A stretch of 64,000 nucleotides of DNA from Streptomyces sp. NBC_00659 (GTDB taxonomy: Bacteria; Actinomycetota; Actinomycetes; Streptomycetales; Streptomycetaceae). The stretch lies in NCBI RefSeq assembly GCF_036226925.1, contig NZ_CP109031.1, forward strand, positions 124,001-188,000. Reading direction: 5' to 3'. Position 1 is the first letter of the stretch, and each line of letters opens with the position of its first letter. Position numbers and translations under genes: made by a program. Of the stretch, positions 7,455-16,021 are shown in pieces. The notes beneath the pieces were generated by a model. That model did no database searches, was not told where the DNA came from, and was given only the letters and a program-made list of their open reading frames with translations.

Positions 7455-9229
7455 TGACCGAGCAGACCCCGCACTCCCCCACGCCCGCGCCCGTGACCGC
7501 GCCCGTGACCGGCATCGTGGGTCTGGGCCCGGTGGGCGAGGCGCTCCTGCACCTGCTGCTCGGCGCCGGCCATCACGTCGTCGCCGTCGACACGGACTTC
7601 GACGTCCTGGCGCGGGTGGCCCGGCGGGTCAAGGCCGTCCACGGTGACGGCCCCGAGCAGCAGGCCGTGACCTTCACCTGCGACCACGCGCTGCTGCGCG
7701 GGTCGTCCGTGGTCGTCGAAGCCGTAGCGGACACCGCGGCCGCCAAGGCCCTGGCCCTGAGCCGGATCACCGCCGCCTGCCCGCCCGGCACCACCCTGGT
7801 GACCACCACGGCGACGCTGTCCGTGGTCCGCCTGGCCATCGGCGCGGGGCGCCCCGCCGACCTCGTCGGGCTGCGGTTGTTCACCCCGCCCGCCCCCGGC
7901 GGCCCGGCCGAGCCGGTCCTGACGCCTCTCGCCGCGAAGGAGACCGCGGCCGCGCTGAACGCCCTGGTCGCCGCAGCCGGGCTCACCCCCGTCGAGGTCG
8001 GCTCGGGTCCTGCCGCCGACGCCACCGCCCTGGTCCTGGGGCTGCTGAACCGCTCGGTCGTCCTGCTCGACGAGGGCTACGCCACGCACCACGACATCGA
8101 CACCGCGATGCGTCTGGGCTGCGGTCTGCCGGCCGGACCGCTGGAGACCCTGGACCGCATCGGCCTCGACACGGCCCACGCCGCCCTGATGGACCTGTGG
8201 CGGCGCACCGGCGACAGCGCCTTCGAGCCCGCGCCGCTGCTGAGCCGGATGGTCGCGGCCGGGCTCCTGGGCCGCAAGAGCGGCGGCGGCTTCTACGCGT
8301 ACGGCGAGACGGGCGCCCAGCTCCCGGCCCAGGCCGGCCCGGGCCCTGAAGCGGACGCCGCGGGCGTGCACCGCGTCGGTGTGCTCGGCTCCGGTGCCAT
8401 GGCCCGGGGCATCGCCGAGGTGGCGGCCGCGGCGGGGCACCCGACGGTGCTGGTGGCGCGGAGCGCCGAGAAGGCCGACGCGGCCCTGGCAGCCGTGGCG
8501 AACTCGCTGGCCCGCGCGGTGCGCCGGGGAAAGACCACCGCCAGGGCCAGGTCGCAGGCCCTGGCCCGTCTGCACGCCACCGACGACCTCGCGGCCCTGG
8601 CCGAGTGCGACCTGGTCATGGAGGCCGTGGCCGAGGAACCCGAGGTGAAGCGCACGCTGTTTCGGACGCTGGGCCGGGTGTGCGCGCCGGGCGCGGTACT
8701 GGCCACCACCACCTCGAGCCTGTCCGTCACCGCCTGCGCCGAGGCTTCCGGCCGCCCCCTGGACGTCGTCGGCATCCACTTCTTCAACCCGGCTCCGGTG
8801 ATGCGCCTGGTGGAACTGGTCCGCACGGACACGGCCGCGCCACGCACCCTGGCCCTGGCCCGCGCCTTCTGCCTGGGCCTGGGCAAGACGGCGGTGGAGT
8901 GCACCGACCGCACCGGCTTCATCGTCAACAGCCTGCTGTTCCCCTACCTGGGCGCGGCCCTGGCCCTGCTGGACCGCCCGGGCGCGGACGACACCCTCAT
9001 CGAACGCACCGACGCGGCGGTCCAGCACGGCTTCAACTACCCCATGGGTCCCTTCGCCCTCCTTGACACCATCGGCCTGGACGTCTCCCTGGCCATCCAG
9101 CGGCGCCTGTACGACCGTTTCAAGACCCCGGAGCACAAGCCGTCGAACGCCCTCGCCGAACTCCTGGCCGCGGGCTTTTTGGGCCGCAAGAACGGCAGGG
9201 GGCTGCGCACCGCGGCAACGTCCCGCTGA
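7454..9229 (+). CDS. Fused double 3-hydroxyacyl-CoA dehydrogenase
   Basis: A 591-residue protein with two complete 3HCDH units, about 18-290 and 306-591. Each begins with a Rossmann loop (GLGPVG, GSGAMA) and ends with the LLGRKSGGGF or FLGRKNGRGL tail. The second unit is canonical: the catalytic His in GIHFFNPAPV (His442), the Glu in LVELV, and DRTGFIVNSLL. The first unit has GLRLFTPPAPG, with Arg141 in place of the His, and lacks the RTGFIVN helix, so it looks catalytically dead. It probably reduces acetoacetyl- to 3-hydroxybutyryl-CoA for the CCR. Translation starts inside the CCR stop (TGATG). No crotonase is visible nearby. Confidence 0.88.
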   Translation: MTEQTPHSPTPAPVTAPVTGIVGLGPVGEALLHLLLGAGHHVVAVDTDFDVLARVARRVKAVHGDGPEQQAVTFTCDHALLRGSSVVVEAVADTAAAKALALSRITAACPPGTTLVTTTATLSVVRLAIGAGRPADLVGLRLFTPPAPGGPAEPVLTPLAAKETAAALNALVAAAGLTPVEVGSGPAADATALVLGLLNRSVVLLDEGYATHHDIDTAMRLGCGLPAGPLETLDRIGLDTAHAALMDLWRRTGDSAFEPAPLLSRMVAAGLLGRKSGGGFYAYGETGAQLPAQAGPGPEADAAGVHRVGVLGSGAMARGIAEVAAAAGHPTVLVARSAEKADAALAAVANSLARAVRRGKTTARARSQALARLHATDDLAALAECDLVMEAVAEEPEVKRTLFRTLGRVCAPGAVLATTTSSLSVTACAEASGRPLDVVGIHFFNPAPVMRLVELVRTDTAAPRTLALARAFCLGLGKTAVECTDRTGFIVNSLLFPYLGAALALLDRPGADDTLIERTDAAVQHGFNYPMGPFALLDTIGLDVSLAIQRRLYDRFKTPEHKPSNALAELLAAGFLGRKNGRGLRTAATSR

Positions 9230-9237
9230 GCATGCCC

Positions 9238-11520
9238 TCACCGGGCTCGGACGAGCCGCTGGGCACCGTCCCCGACCAGCTTCGCCAGATCCTCCCTGGA
9301 GCGCACCCGCAGCTTGCGGTACACGCTGGTGAGATGCTGCTCGACCGTGCTCGGCGTGACATACAGCCGCGCGGCGATGGCCCGGTTGGTGCAGCCGTCC
9401 GCCGCGAGCACCGCGACCCTGCGCTCGGCCCGCGTCAGCACGGCGGCCGGATCGCTGTCCGGCCCGCCCGCGCTCAAGCACCGCGCGGCCTGCGCGGCAG
9501 GCCCCCGCCAGTCGACCGCCTCCCCCGCCTCGGTGCCCCACTCCGCCAGCAGATCCCGGCACAGGTGAAAGTCCCCGAGCGCGGCCCGAGCCCGTCCGCA
9601 GGCCAGCAAGAACCCGCCCCGGGCCAGCAGGTAGTGCAGCCCGGCCCGCGACCGGAACATCCCCTCCGGCACCGGAATACGCACCAGCCGCCCCGCCTCC
9701 TGGTAGGCCTCCCGCTCGGTGGCCGCCCGCACGGCCGCCGCGAGCGGCATCCCGACCGCCACGCCCCACGCTCCTGGCGACAACAGCCCCAGCGCCCGCT
9801 CGGCGTGCCCGGCCCCGACGTCGTAGGCCCCCGCCCGGACATGCACCACCGCGGCCACCGCGGCAGCCACCGCCCGCCGGGCCGGCGGGCTCTGCGCGAG
9901 GTCGGCGCCGGCCGACAGCGCGCACCACTGCCCGAGCCGCCCGGTCTGCCCCGCGTGCAGCAGCACGCTCAGCACCGCGGCGACGGAAGGGGCCGGGGCG
10001 TGCCCGTGCACGATCGACTCCAGCACCTGCTCCGCGGCCATGTCCGCCTGCGCCCCGCCGCCCTGGCTCACCGCACCGGGGCAGAGGTGTCCCAGCGCGG
10101 TCCTCAGCTCCCGTTCGGCCGCGCCGCTCTTGCCGCCGGCGAGTGAACCGCAGGCCCGCGTCACCGGCTCCACCCGCCCGTGCCACAGCAGCAGGCCCGC
10201 TGCCCCCACCGTCTGCGCGGTATCGAGCCGCCGGGCCGCGAGGTCGCGCTCCAGCGCGGGCAGGTGGCGCAGGACGGCGGCCGGGTCGTTCTCCCACTCG
10301 GCCCGGGCGAGGGTTTCGAGCAGGCCGCCCTGGCTCTGCTCGTCCCCTCCCGCGCGGTACGCGGTGCGCAGGAACTGGGCGGCCCGGTGCATCCCGCCGG
10401 AGCGCATCGCGTGCTGTGCCGCCTCGGCGAGCAGCGGCGCCGCCCACGCCGGTGAGGTGCCCGCGGCCCCGTCGGCCTCGGCGGCGACGAGGTGCACGGC
10501 CACGGCCGGAGGTTCGGCTCCGTCGTCGTAGAGCACCTTGGCCGCTCGCGCGTGCAGCAGGCCGCTCTCCTTGGCGGACAGGTCCTCGAGCACCGCGGCC
10601 CGCACCCCTTCGTGGCGCAGCCGCCCCCCGGCGAGCAGCCCGGTCGCATCGAGCCCCTCCAGCGCGGCGGCGGCGGCCCGTTCGGGAACCCGCAGGAACC
10701 GGGCGAGCAGGGTGAGGGTCGCCTGGTCGGCGAGTACGGCCAGGGCTCGTGCCGTGTGCAGCGCGGAGGTTCCCGCGCCGCGCAGGCAGTCCGCGACGGC
10801 CCGGCGAAAGGCAATGCCGGCGACGGGCCGGGAGGGACGCAGGGGTTCGCAGGCCCGGTGGTCGGCGAGGAGGCCGCACAGCAGCCGTGGGTTGCCCCCG
10901 CTGAACCGGTGCCAGTCGGGAGCCAGCCGCCGGGCCGTCGCGCAGTCCATCTCCCCCCTTCCGGGGGCCTGCAGGAAGTCGGCGACCCCCGCCGGGGAGA
11001 GCGTCGTCAAAGGCAGGGGCACACAGCGGGCGTGGCGGAACAACTCGGCCAGTGGCAGCGGCAGTTGCGGGTGCGGGCGTCCGCTCATCACCAGCAGGAC
11101 ACCGGTGGCCGCCAGCCGGCCGCACAGATACAGCAGGCACCGTGCCGACGGCTCGTCCGTGTGCTGGACGTCGTCCACCACGACGACCACGGGGCCGCTC
11201 CCCTCCAGCGCGCGCAGCGCGTCGTGCAGTGCGCCGGGCCCGCCGCCGGGCTCGTAGGGGTCCCCTCGGGCGGCCCGGCCGGTGCCGCTGAGCAACTGGC
11301 CCACCACGCCGAACGGCAGAAACGCCTCGGCCGGGGACGCGCAGGCGCTCAGCACCCGCGCTCCCTGCTGTGCGGCGCGTCGTGCGAAGGCACGCAGCAG
11401 GGCGCTCTTGCCGGTCCCCGAACTGCCCGTGACGAGCACGGCGGCGCCCTGCGTCCGCCCGGCGGACGCGAACAGCTCGTCCAGCAGATCCAGTTCAGCG
11501 CCTCGCCGCACCAGCTCCAT
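9238..11520 (-). CDS. LAL-family (large ATP-binding LuxR) transcriptional regulator
   Basis: About 760 residues. An N-terminal AAA-type ATPase has Walker A GSSGTGKS and Walker B VVVVDD. A long helical middle follows, and a C-terminal LuxR helix-turn-helix (LTRAERRVAVLAADGCTN through STVEQHLTSVYRKL). Such proteins activate biosynthetic operons. I chose the ATG at 11520, because the family usually starts right at the ATPase (MELVRRGAEL) and GGGGGG lies just before it; a GTG at 11583 would add 21 residues. It converges with the dehydrogenase gene, leaving 8 bp. Confidence 0.9.
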   Translation of the reverse strand: MELVRRGAELDLLDELFASAGRTQGAAVLVTGSSGTGKSALLRAFARRAAQQGARVLSACASPAEAFLPFGVVGQLLSGTGRAARGDPYEPGGGPGALHDALRALEGSGPVVVVVDDVQHTDEPSARCLLYLCGRLAATGVLLVMSGRPHPQLPLPLAELFRHARCVPLPLTTLSPAGVADFLQAPGRGEMDCATARRLAPDWHRFSGGNPRLLCGLLADHRACEPLRPSRPVAGIAFRRAVADCLRGAGTSALHTARALAVLADQATLTLLARFLRVPERAAAAALEGLDATGLLAGGRLRHEGVRAAVLEDLSAKESGLLHARAAKVLYDDGAEPPAVAVHLVAAEADGAAGTSPAWAAPLLAEAAQHAMRSGGMHRAAQFLRTAYRAGGDEQSQGGLLETLARAEWENDPAAVLRHLPALERDLAARRLDTAQTVGAAGLLLWHGRVEPVTRACGSLAGGKSGAAERELRTALGHLCPGAVSQGGGAQADMAAEQVLESIVHGHAPAPSVAAVLSVLLHAGQTGRLGQWCALSAGADLAQSPPARRAVAAAVAAVVHVRAGAYDVGAGHAERALGLLSPGAWGVAVGMPLAAAVRAATEREAYQEAGRLVRIPVPEGMFRSRAGLHYLLARGGFLLACGRARAALGDFHLCRDLLAEWGTEAGEAVDWRGPAAQAARCLSAGGPDSDPAAVLTRAERRVAVLAADGCTNRAIAARLYVTPSTVEQHLTSVYRKLRVRSREDLAKLVGDGAQRLVRAR

Positions 11521-11676
11521 CAACAACCCCCCAGAGCGTCGGGCCGCGCGCTTGGCCGGCTCCTTCTTCTGGAGAGTCTGCACAGGCGCACGGCAGGTTC
11601 GCTGGTACCGGACCTGAGCGCCGCTCGAAGCGCCGGTCGGCGCCTTGCCCGGGGGCGTTCGCCGAGGGGGATGTCC

Positions 11677-12507
11677 CTACACCGGCACGCGCGCAGGCCC
11701 GGGCAGGGTCAGCAGCCGCGGTACGGCCCGCCCCCAGGGGAAGCCGTGATGCAGCTGCAGGACGGGCGGCGCCTCGGGACCGGCCAGCACGGCCACGGCG
11801 GCCACCACATCGGGCACCGGCTCCAGTTCCACGAAGCGCCACCACCGTTCGCGGTCGTTGTCGGGCGGGTGAAAGGCGAGCACTCCGCGGTCCTCGGCCA
11901 GGGTGAAGGAGAAGGCGTCGAAGGGCAGTCCAAGGCCCAGTCCCCGCGCCTTGGAATAGGCCTCCTTCAGCGTCCACAGCCGCAGCACCCGCCGGTCGCG
12001 GGGCCGGCCCGGCGCCGCCTGCGCCACCCAGTCGCGTTCCTGTTCGGCGAAGGTCTCCACGATGGTGTCGAAACCCTGCTCACCGCGGTCCAGCCGCTCC
12101 ACGTCCACCCCGATCCGGTGCCGGCGCACCACGCCGAGCAGGTTGTGACCGTGGGCGTGGGAGAGGTTGAAGTCCAGTTCGCGCCCGCCGCGCGGCAGTC
12201 CCTGCGGCGGCTTGTGCAGGAAGGGCCGCCCGCGGGAGGAACGCCAGATCACCGCCTCGGCCTCCGGTATCCCGCTCTCCAGGGCCAGCACGCGCCGTAC
12301 CAGGGCGTGGGCGACGAGGTACTGGCGCCGGTCACGTTCGAAGAGGAATCTTCCCGCGATCTCCTGCTCGTGCTCGTCCAGCCAGTGCGCGGCCAGGGTG
12401 GCGGCGAGGCCCGGGGCGAGCTCGTCGTTGGGGCAGAACCACAGCTTCACCGCCTCGTCTCGTCCCTGGGAGGTCATGGGCCGCGGTGCCGGGGCCGTCC
12501 CGTTCAT
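11677..12507 (-). CDS. Sfp-type 4'-phosphopantetheinyl transferase
   Basis: A 276-residue Sfp-like transferase with FNLSH (113-117), the Mg-binding GVDVE (133-137) and WTLKEAYSKARG (178-189). It transfers phosphopantetheine from CoA to the Ser of carrier proteins. The ATG overlaps the stop of the KS-like gene (ATGA), so it is made together with the KS-like and tandem ACP proteins, its likely substrates being both carrier domains at 14392-15153. Confidence 0.95.
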   Translation of the reverse strand: MNGTAPAPRPMTSQGRDEAVKLWFCPNDELAPGLAATLAAHWLDEHEQEIAGRFLFERDRRQYLVAHALVRRVLALESGIPEAEAVIWRSSRGRPFLHKPPQGLPRGGRELDFNLSHAHGHNLLGVVRRHRIGVDVERLDRGEQGFDTIVETFAEQERDWVAQAAPGRPRDRRVLRLWTLKEAYSKARGLGLGLPFDAFSFTLAEDRGVLAFHPPDNDRERWWRFVELEPVPDVVAAVAVLAGPEAPPVLQLHHGFPWGRAVPRLLTLPGPARVPV

Positions 12508-14378
12508 CCGGTCCGCTCCCTGGGCGGTTCCAGCCACAGCGTGCGCCGCAAGAACGCGGACGGCGGCGGTGATGCTCCCGCCGCCCGGGGCAGGTCCTGC
12601 ACGGCGGCCCGGCCGACATCGATCCCGGACAGCCACAGCCCCATGAGCTGTTCGAGGCGTCCGCTGCGCCACAGCGCGGCCAGGTAGTCACGCGTCTCCG
12701 GAGCCTGGCCCAGCCTGAGCGGATCGGCCCCGCCGTCCCGCAGATCGGCATGGCTCAGCTCTCCGCCGCCGTCCCGCAGACCGGCATCGCTCAGCTCTCC
12801 GCCGCCGTCCCGCAGACCGGCATCGCTCAGCTCTCCGTCGCCGGTCCGTGTCCGGGCGAACCGCCGCAGCCCGGCGACCAGGTGAGGCACGTCCTTGGCC
12901 AGGAGCGCGATCCGGCACGGCATGGCGGCTCTCCCGGCCCGCAAAGACCGCGCCACATCGGCGAGTTCCGCCCCGTTCTCCCCCTGCTCGGACTTCGCCA
13001 GCCAGTCGGCCAGCCGGGCGGCGGTGGCGGCGAGATGGGCGGGTGTCGGTGCGGAAAGCAGGACGAGCTCGGGGCCGCCTGCACCGTCCGCCCCCGGTAC
13101 GCCGCGCACGGGCAGGAACTCCTCGACGACCGCGCGGGCGACGAGCCCTCCCCCGCCGTCCACCTCGACCGTGGCGCTGCGGGGCAGCTCCCGCCCCCGC
13201 TCGTCGCGCTCCCGCTTCCACGGCACGGCCTGCTGCCCGTCCCGCACCGGCGCGAGCACCCCCTGCCCCACCTGCAGCACGGCAGCGGTGATCCCGGCAA
13301 TCCCCAGAGCCGCCCCGGCCTGCCCGACCCGCCGTGCGATCGTGTCCCGCGTCTGTCTCGCCACGGCGTCGCCGGCCACCGGGGTGTCGTCGTCGCGGCG
13401 CCGGTTCTTTGCCGCGTCGAGTGCGGCCGGCGCCGGGCTCCCGGGCCGAAATCCGCTCGATGTGGCCCGTATCACCGCATACACCCGGTTCCCGTCGGCG
13501 AGCGCCCGGTCGAGCCGTTTGAGCACCACCGCGCCCACTCCCTCCCCCGCCCCGTCACCGGCCCGCGAGGCGTGCAGCAGCAGTTCGACACCGCCGGCGA
13601 CAGCCGCGGCGCATTCGCCGCGCTCAAGCGACCCGACGGCCAGATGGACGGCGGTCAGGGCCGAGCAGGCGCCGGTGTCGAGCACCTGTCCGGGCCCGCT
13701 CAGCCCGAGCAGCGCGGCCAGCCTGCCGGGCAGGCCCCCATGGCCGCCGGCGGGCATCTCGCGCTGTCCGCGGGCCCATGACTCGGCGGCCAGCAGCGCA
13801 TAGTCCGCGGAGCCCACGCCGGCGAAGACCCCGACCGCGCGCGGCGCGCCGCCGGGGCCGGTGAGAGCGTCCAGCCCGGCCCCGGTGCAGCCCGCGTCCT
13901 CCAGCGCCTCCCAGGCGCTCTCCAGGAAGAGGCGCTCCTGAGGGTCCATCAGGGCACCTTCACGGGGCGTGAGTCCGAAGAATTCGGGGTCGAACTCCGC
14001 GACCTTGTCCAGGAGGTGCCCGCGCTGTCCCGGTCCAAGGACGGATCCGCCGGGACGCCCGGGGGGCGTGCCGCAGGACGTGTCACGGCCCTCGCGCAGG
14101 TTCTCCCAGAAGGCGTGCAGGTCGGGCGCCTTGGGATAGCGCCCGGCAAGACCGACGACGGCGTACCCGCCGTCAGCAGCGGGGTGGCCCTCGGCCTGCG
14201 GCGGCACGGTGTGCGAGGCCGCCTGCGGCGGGGGCACCGGCCCGTTCGGCGCCTGCCCGGTCGGTGCCTGCCCGTTCGGTGTCTGCCCGGTCGGTGTCTG
14301 CCCGGTCAGCAGCCGCCCGGCCTCCTCGCGGCCCAGCGTCCCCGCCTTGAACCGTGTGAGTATCTCGCGTTCGTCCAT
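12504..14378 (-). CDS. Degenerate type I (trans-AT-like) ketosynthase protein without AT
   Basis: 624 residues. An N-terminal helix (ILTRFKAGTLGREEAGRLL) is followed by a repeat linker, a KS-like domain (about 72-425) and a post-KS linker that reads like those of AT-less type I modules (ELADVARSLRAGRAAMPCR). The KS is eroded. The active-site stretch is LDTGACSALTAV, so Ala237 sits at the usual Cys position and Cys238 is one late. The region between GGVELLL and GEGVGAVVLK is cut to a few residues, the EAHGTGT block is absent, NIGH is replaced by RVGQ, and GGTNAH is lost. It may serve as a scaffold or docking protein for the tandem ACP, 13 bp upstream. Condensation activity is unlikely. Confidence 0.85.
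   Translation of the reverse strand: MDEREILTRFKAGTLGREEAGRLLTGQTPTGQTPNGQAPTGQAPNGPVPPPQAASHTVPPQAEGHPAADGGYAVVGLAGRYPKAPDLHAFWENLREGRDTSCGTPPGRPGGSVLGPGQRGHLLDKVAEFDPEFFGLTPREGALMDPQERLFLESAWEALEDAGCTGAGLDALTGPGGAPRAVGVFAGVGSADYALLAAESWARGQREMPAGGHGGLPGRLAALLGLSGPGQVLDTGACSALTAVHLAVGSLERGECAAAVAGGVELLLHASRAGDGAGEGVGAVVLKRLDRALADGNRVYAVIRATSSGFRPGSPAPAALDAAKNRRRDDDTPVAGDAVARQTRDTIARRVGQAGAALGIAGITAAVLQVGQGVLAPVRDGQQAVPWKRERDERGRELPRSATVEVDGGGGLVARAVVEEFLPVRGVPGADGAGGPELVLLSAPTPAHLAATAARLADWLAKSEQGENGAELADVARSLRAGRAAMPCRIALLAKDVPHLVAGLRRFARTRTGDGELSDAGLRDGGGELSDAGLRDGGGELSHADLRDGGADPLRLGQAPETRDYLAALWRSGRLEQLMGLWLSGIDVGRAAVQDLPRAAGASPPPSAFLRRTLWLEPPRERTG
12733..12840. repeat. 36-bp tandem repeat x3 inside the KS-like gene
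   Basis: Three consecutive 36-bp units encode GELSDAGLRDGG, the same again, and GELSHADLRDGG near residues 514-549 of the KS-like protein. The first two are nearly identical at DNA level, indicating recent slippage or duplication. Confidence 0.9.
14237..14311. repeat. 15-bp tandem repeat x5 inside the KS-like gene
   Basis: Five 15-bp units encode TGQTP, TGQTP, NGQAP, TGQAP and NGPVP in the linker between the N-terminal helix and the KS-like domain. It is probably a flexible Pro/Gly linker. Confidence 0.85.
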
Positions 14379-14391
14379 GGTTTCCGCCCGT

Positions 14392-15153
14392 TCAGGAGCG
14401 CCGGGGCAGCAGGCCGAGGGCCTGGTCGACGGAGATCCTCTCCTCGCGCACCGCGTCGAGGAGAGCGTCGAGGCTCATCACCCCCAGGGCCGGAACCGCA
14501 TCGGTGAGCGCCGCGGACTCGCCGGCCGCAGCACCGGCCGGTGCCAGGGAGGTGACGTGGGCGGCCAGGGCCGCCAGGTTCGGATGGTCGTAGAGCGTGA
14601 CGGCGCGCTCCCGCAATCGGTAGATGTGGTTGACCGTCGCCACGAACTCCGCCCCCAGGATGGAATCCACGCCCAGCACGTTGAAGGCGGCCGTGGTGTC
14701 GATGTCCCAGGGATCGCAGCACAGGATGCGGGCGAGTTCCTCGCGCAGCACGTCAAGGACCGCACCCCCGAAGGACGGGGAGGACGGGGAGGACAGGGAG
14801 GGCTGGGGGGCCGGCGCGGGGGCAGGACCCGGATCGCGCTCCGGCGCACGGGAGCCGGGCCGGCCGGCGGGGGCCGCACCCGGCATCCCCCGCTCGCGCG
14901 CCACGTGCCGGGCCAGTTCGAGAAGCGTGGGGTGGTCGAACAACGCGTCGGGCTTGACCGCCGTGCCGTAACGGGCGTTGACGGTGGCGACCAGCTCGAC
15001 GCTCAGCAGCGAGTCGAGCCCGAGCGACTGGAACGTCTGCTCCGCGTCGATCTTCTCGGCCTTGAGGCGCAGCACGGCGGCGAGCATGTCCACGAGTTCG
15101 CCCATGAGGCCGGCAAACGCCGCGCTCGGGGATGTCTGGCTGTCTTGGGGCAT
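14392..15153 (-). CDS. Tandem acyl carrier protein (two ACP domains)
   Basis: 253 residues with two ACP domains, about 10-85 and 125-200. The phosphopantetheine Ser lies in LGLDSLLSVE in the first and LGVDSILGAE in the second. A Pro/Ser-rich linker joins them. After the second ACP comes a short helix (SLDALLDAVREERISVDQAL) that resembles the N-terminal helix of the KS-like protein, so both may be docking elements. Start chosen at ATG 15153 (MPQDSQTSPS), the first Met that gives a normal ACP N terminus. It is the first gene of the run ACP, KS-like, phosphopantetheinyl transferase. Confidence 0.93.
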   Translation of the reverse strand: MPQDSQTSPSAAFAGLMGELVDMLAAVLRLKAEKIDAEQTFQSLGLDSLLSVELVATVNARYGTAVKPDALFDHPTLLELARHVARERGMPGAAPAGRPGSRAPERDPGPAPAPAPQPSLSSPSSPSFGGAVLDVLREELARILCCDPWDIDTTAAFNVLGVDSILGAEFVATVNHIYRLRERAVTLYDHPNLAALAAHVTSLAPAGAAAGESAALTDAVPALGVMSLDALLDAVREERISVDQALGLLPRRS

Positions 15154-15323
15154 GGCGTGACTCCAAAGATCCGTCCCGGCCGACCGACGACGGAAGTACC
15201 GAAGATGTGTGTGGGGCCCGGTCATCGCCGGGCGGAGGGAAACTGCACGGCCGCGGCCGGTCCGCGGGAAAAGCCGGGCGCGCCGCTCTCCCGCGCCGGC
15301 CGGCGTGGGGCCTCGCCCGCCTC

Positions 15324-15968
15324 TCAGCCCGCCTCGAGGAGATTGGCCGTGAGTGCCGAGGCGTGCACGTCGTAACGCCCCGCATGCTCGGCCGGCACCA
15401 GGCACGCCAGCAGCGAGTCCCACAACGCCCCTGCTCTGCGCCGGAGTTCGGGATAGGGCATCCCGGTGCCGGAGAGCACTCCGATCCCGCACACCGCCGC
15501 GGACAGCAGCGTCTCCGGCCCGTCCGCGAAGGTGTGGCCCCGCAGCTGGCCGGCCTCGCGGGCACGGCCGATCAGCCGCAGCACCTCGGTGATCCAGGCC
15601 TGGTGGAAGTCGGTGACCGGCGGCTGCCGTCCCGCGCATTCGCCGGTGATCCGGAAGCTGGCCCGGATCACCGCGTCCTCGTGGAGCATCCAGGCCAGCC
15701 AGTGCGTCATGTCGATCAGCGCCTGCACCGGCGCCACGCCCGCCTCCCGCTGGGAGTGCACGAAGTCGGCCAGCACGGCGTGCCCCTGTTCCTGCACGGC
15801 GTCGGCGAGCCCGTCCTTGGAGGCGAAATGGAAGTACAGCGCCCCCTTCGTCAGACCCGCCGCCTGCGCGATCTGTCCCAGTGTCGCGCTGGCGTAGCCG
15901 TTGCGGTTGAACATCTGCGCGCCTGCCCTGACCAGCCTGCGCCGCGTCCTTTCCGACCTGGCCTGCAT
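15324..15968 (-). CDS. TetR-family regulator, butyrolactone-receptor type
   Basis: 214 residues. The N-terminal TetR helix-turn-helix (ATLGQIAQAAGLTKGALYFHFASK) is followed by a receptor-like core with TGECAG and the conserved Trp/Pro positions of ArpA/ScbR relatives. It probably represses cluster or signalling genes and is released by a butyrolactone-type signal, or is a pseudo-receptor that senses antibiotics. The gene is 53 bp from the SARP and on the same strand, so the two may be co-transcribed. Confidence 0.88.
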   Translation of the reverse strand: MQARSERTRRRLVRAGAQMFNRNGYASATLGQIAQAAGLTKGALYFHFASKDGLADAVQEQGHAVLADFVHSQREAGVAPVQALIDMTHWLAWMLHEDAVIRASFRITGECAGRQPPVTDFHQAWITEVLRLIGRAREAGQLRGHTFADGPETLLSAAVCGIGVLSGTGMPYPELRRRAGALWDSLLACLVPAEHAGRYDVHASALTANLLEAG

Positions 15969-16021
15969 TGCGGCCCCTCCTCCTTGCGTACGGAGCGTTC
16001 TTGTGGCGAACCGGCGGGTGC

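Noticed and set aside
7310..11140. A very long open frame on the minus strand (over 1,200 codons) across the dehydrogenase and LAL genes
   Set aside because: It is antisense or out of frame to two clearly functional genes, has Arg/Gly/Ala-rich content and shows no family motif. High GC alone explains it.
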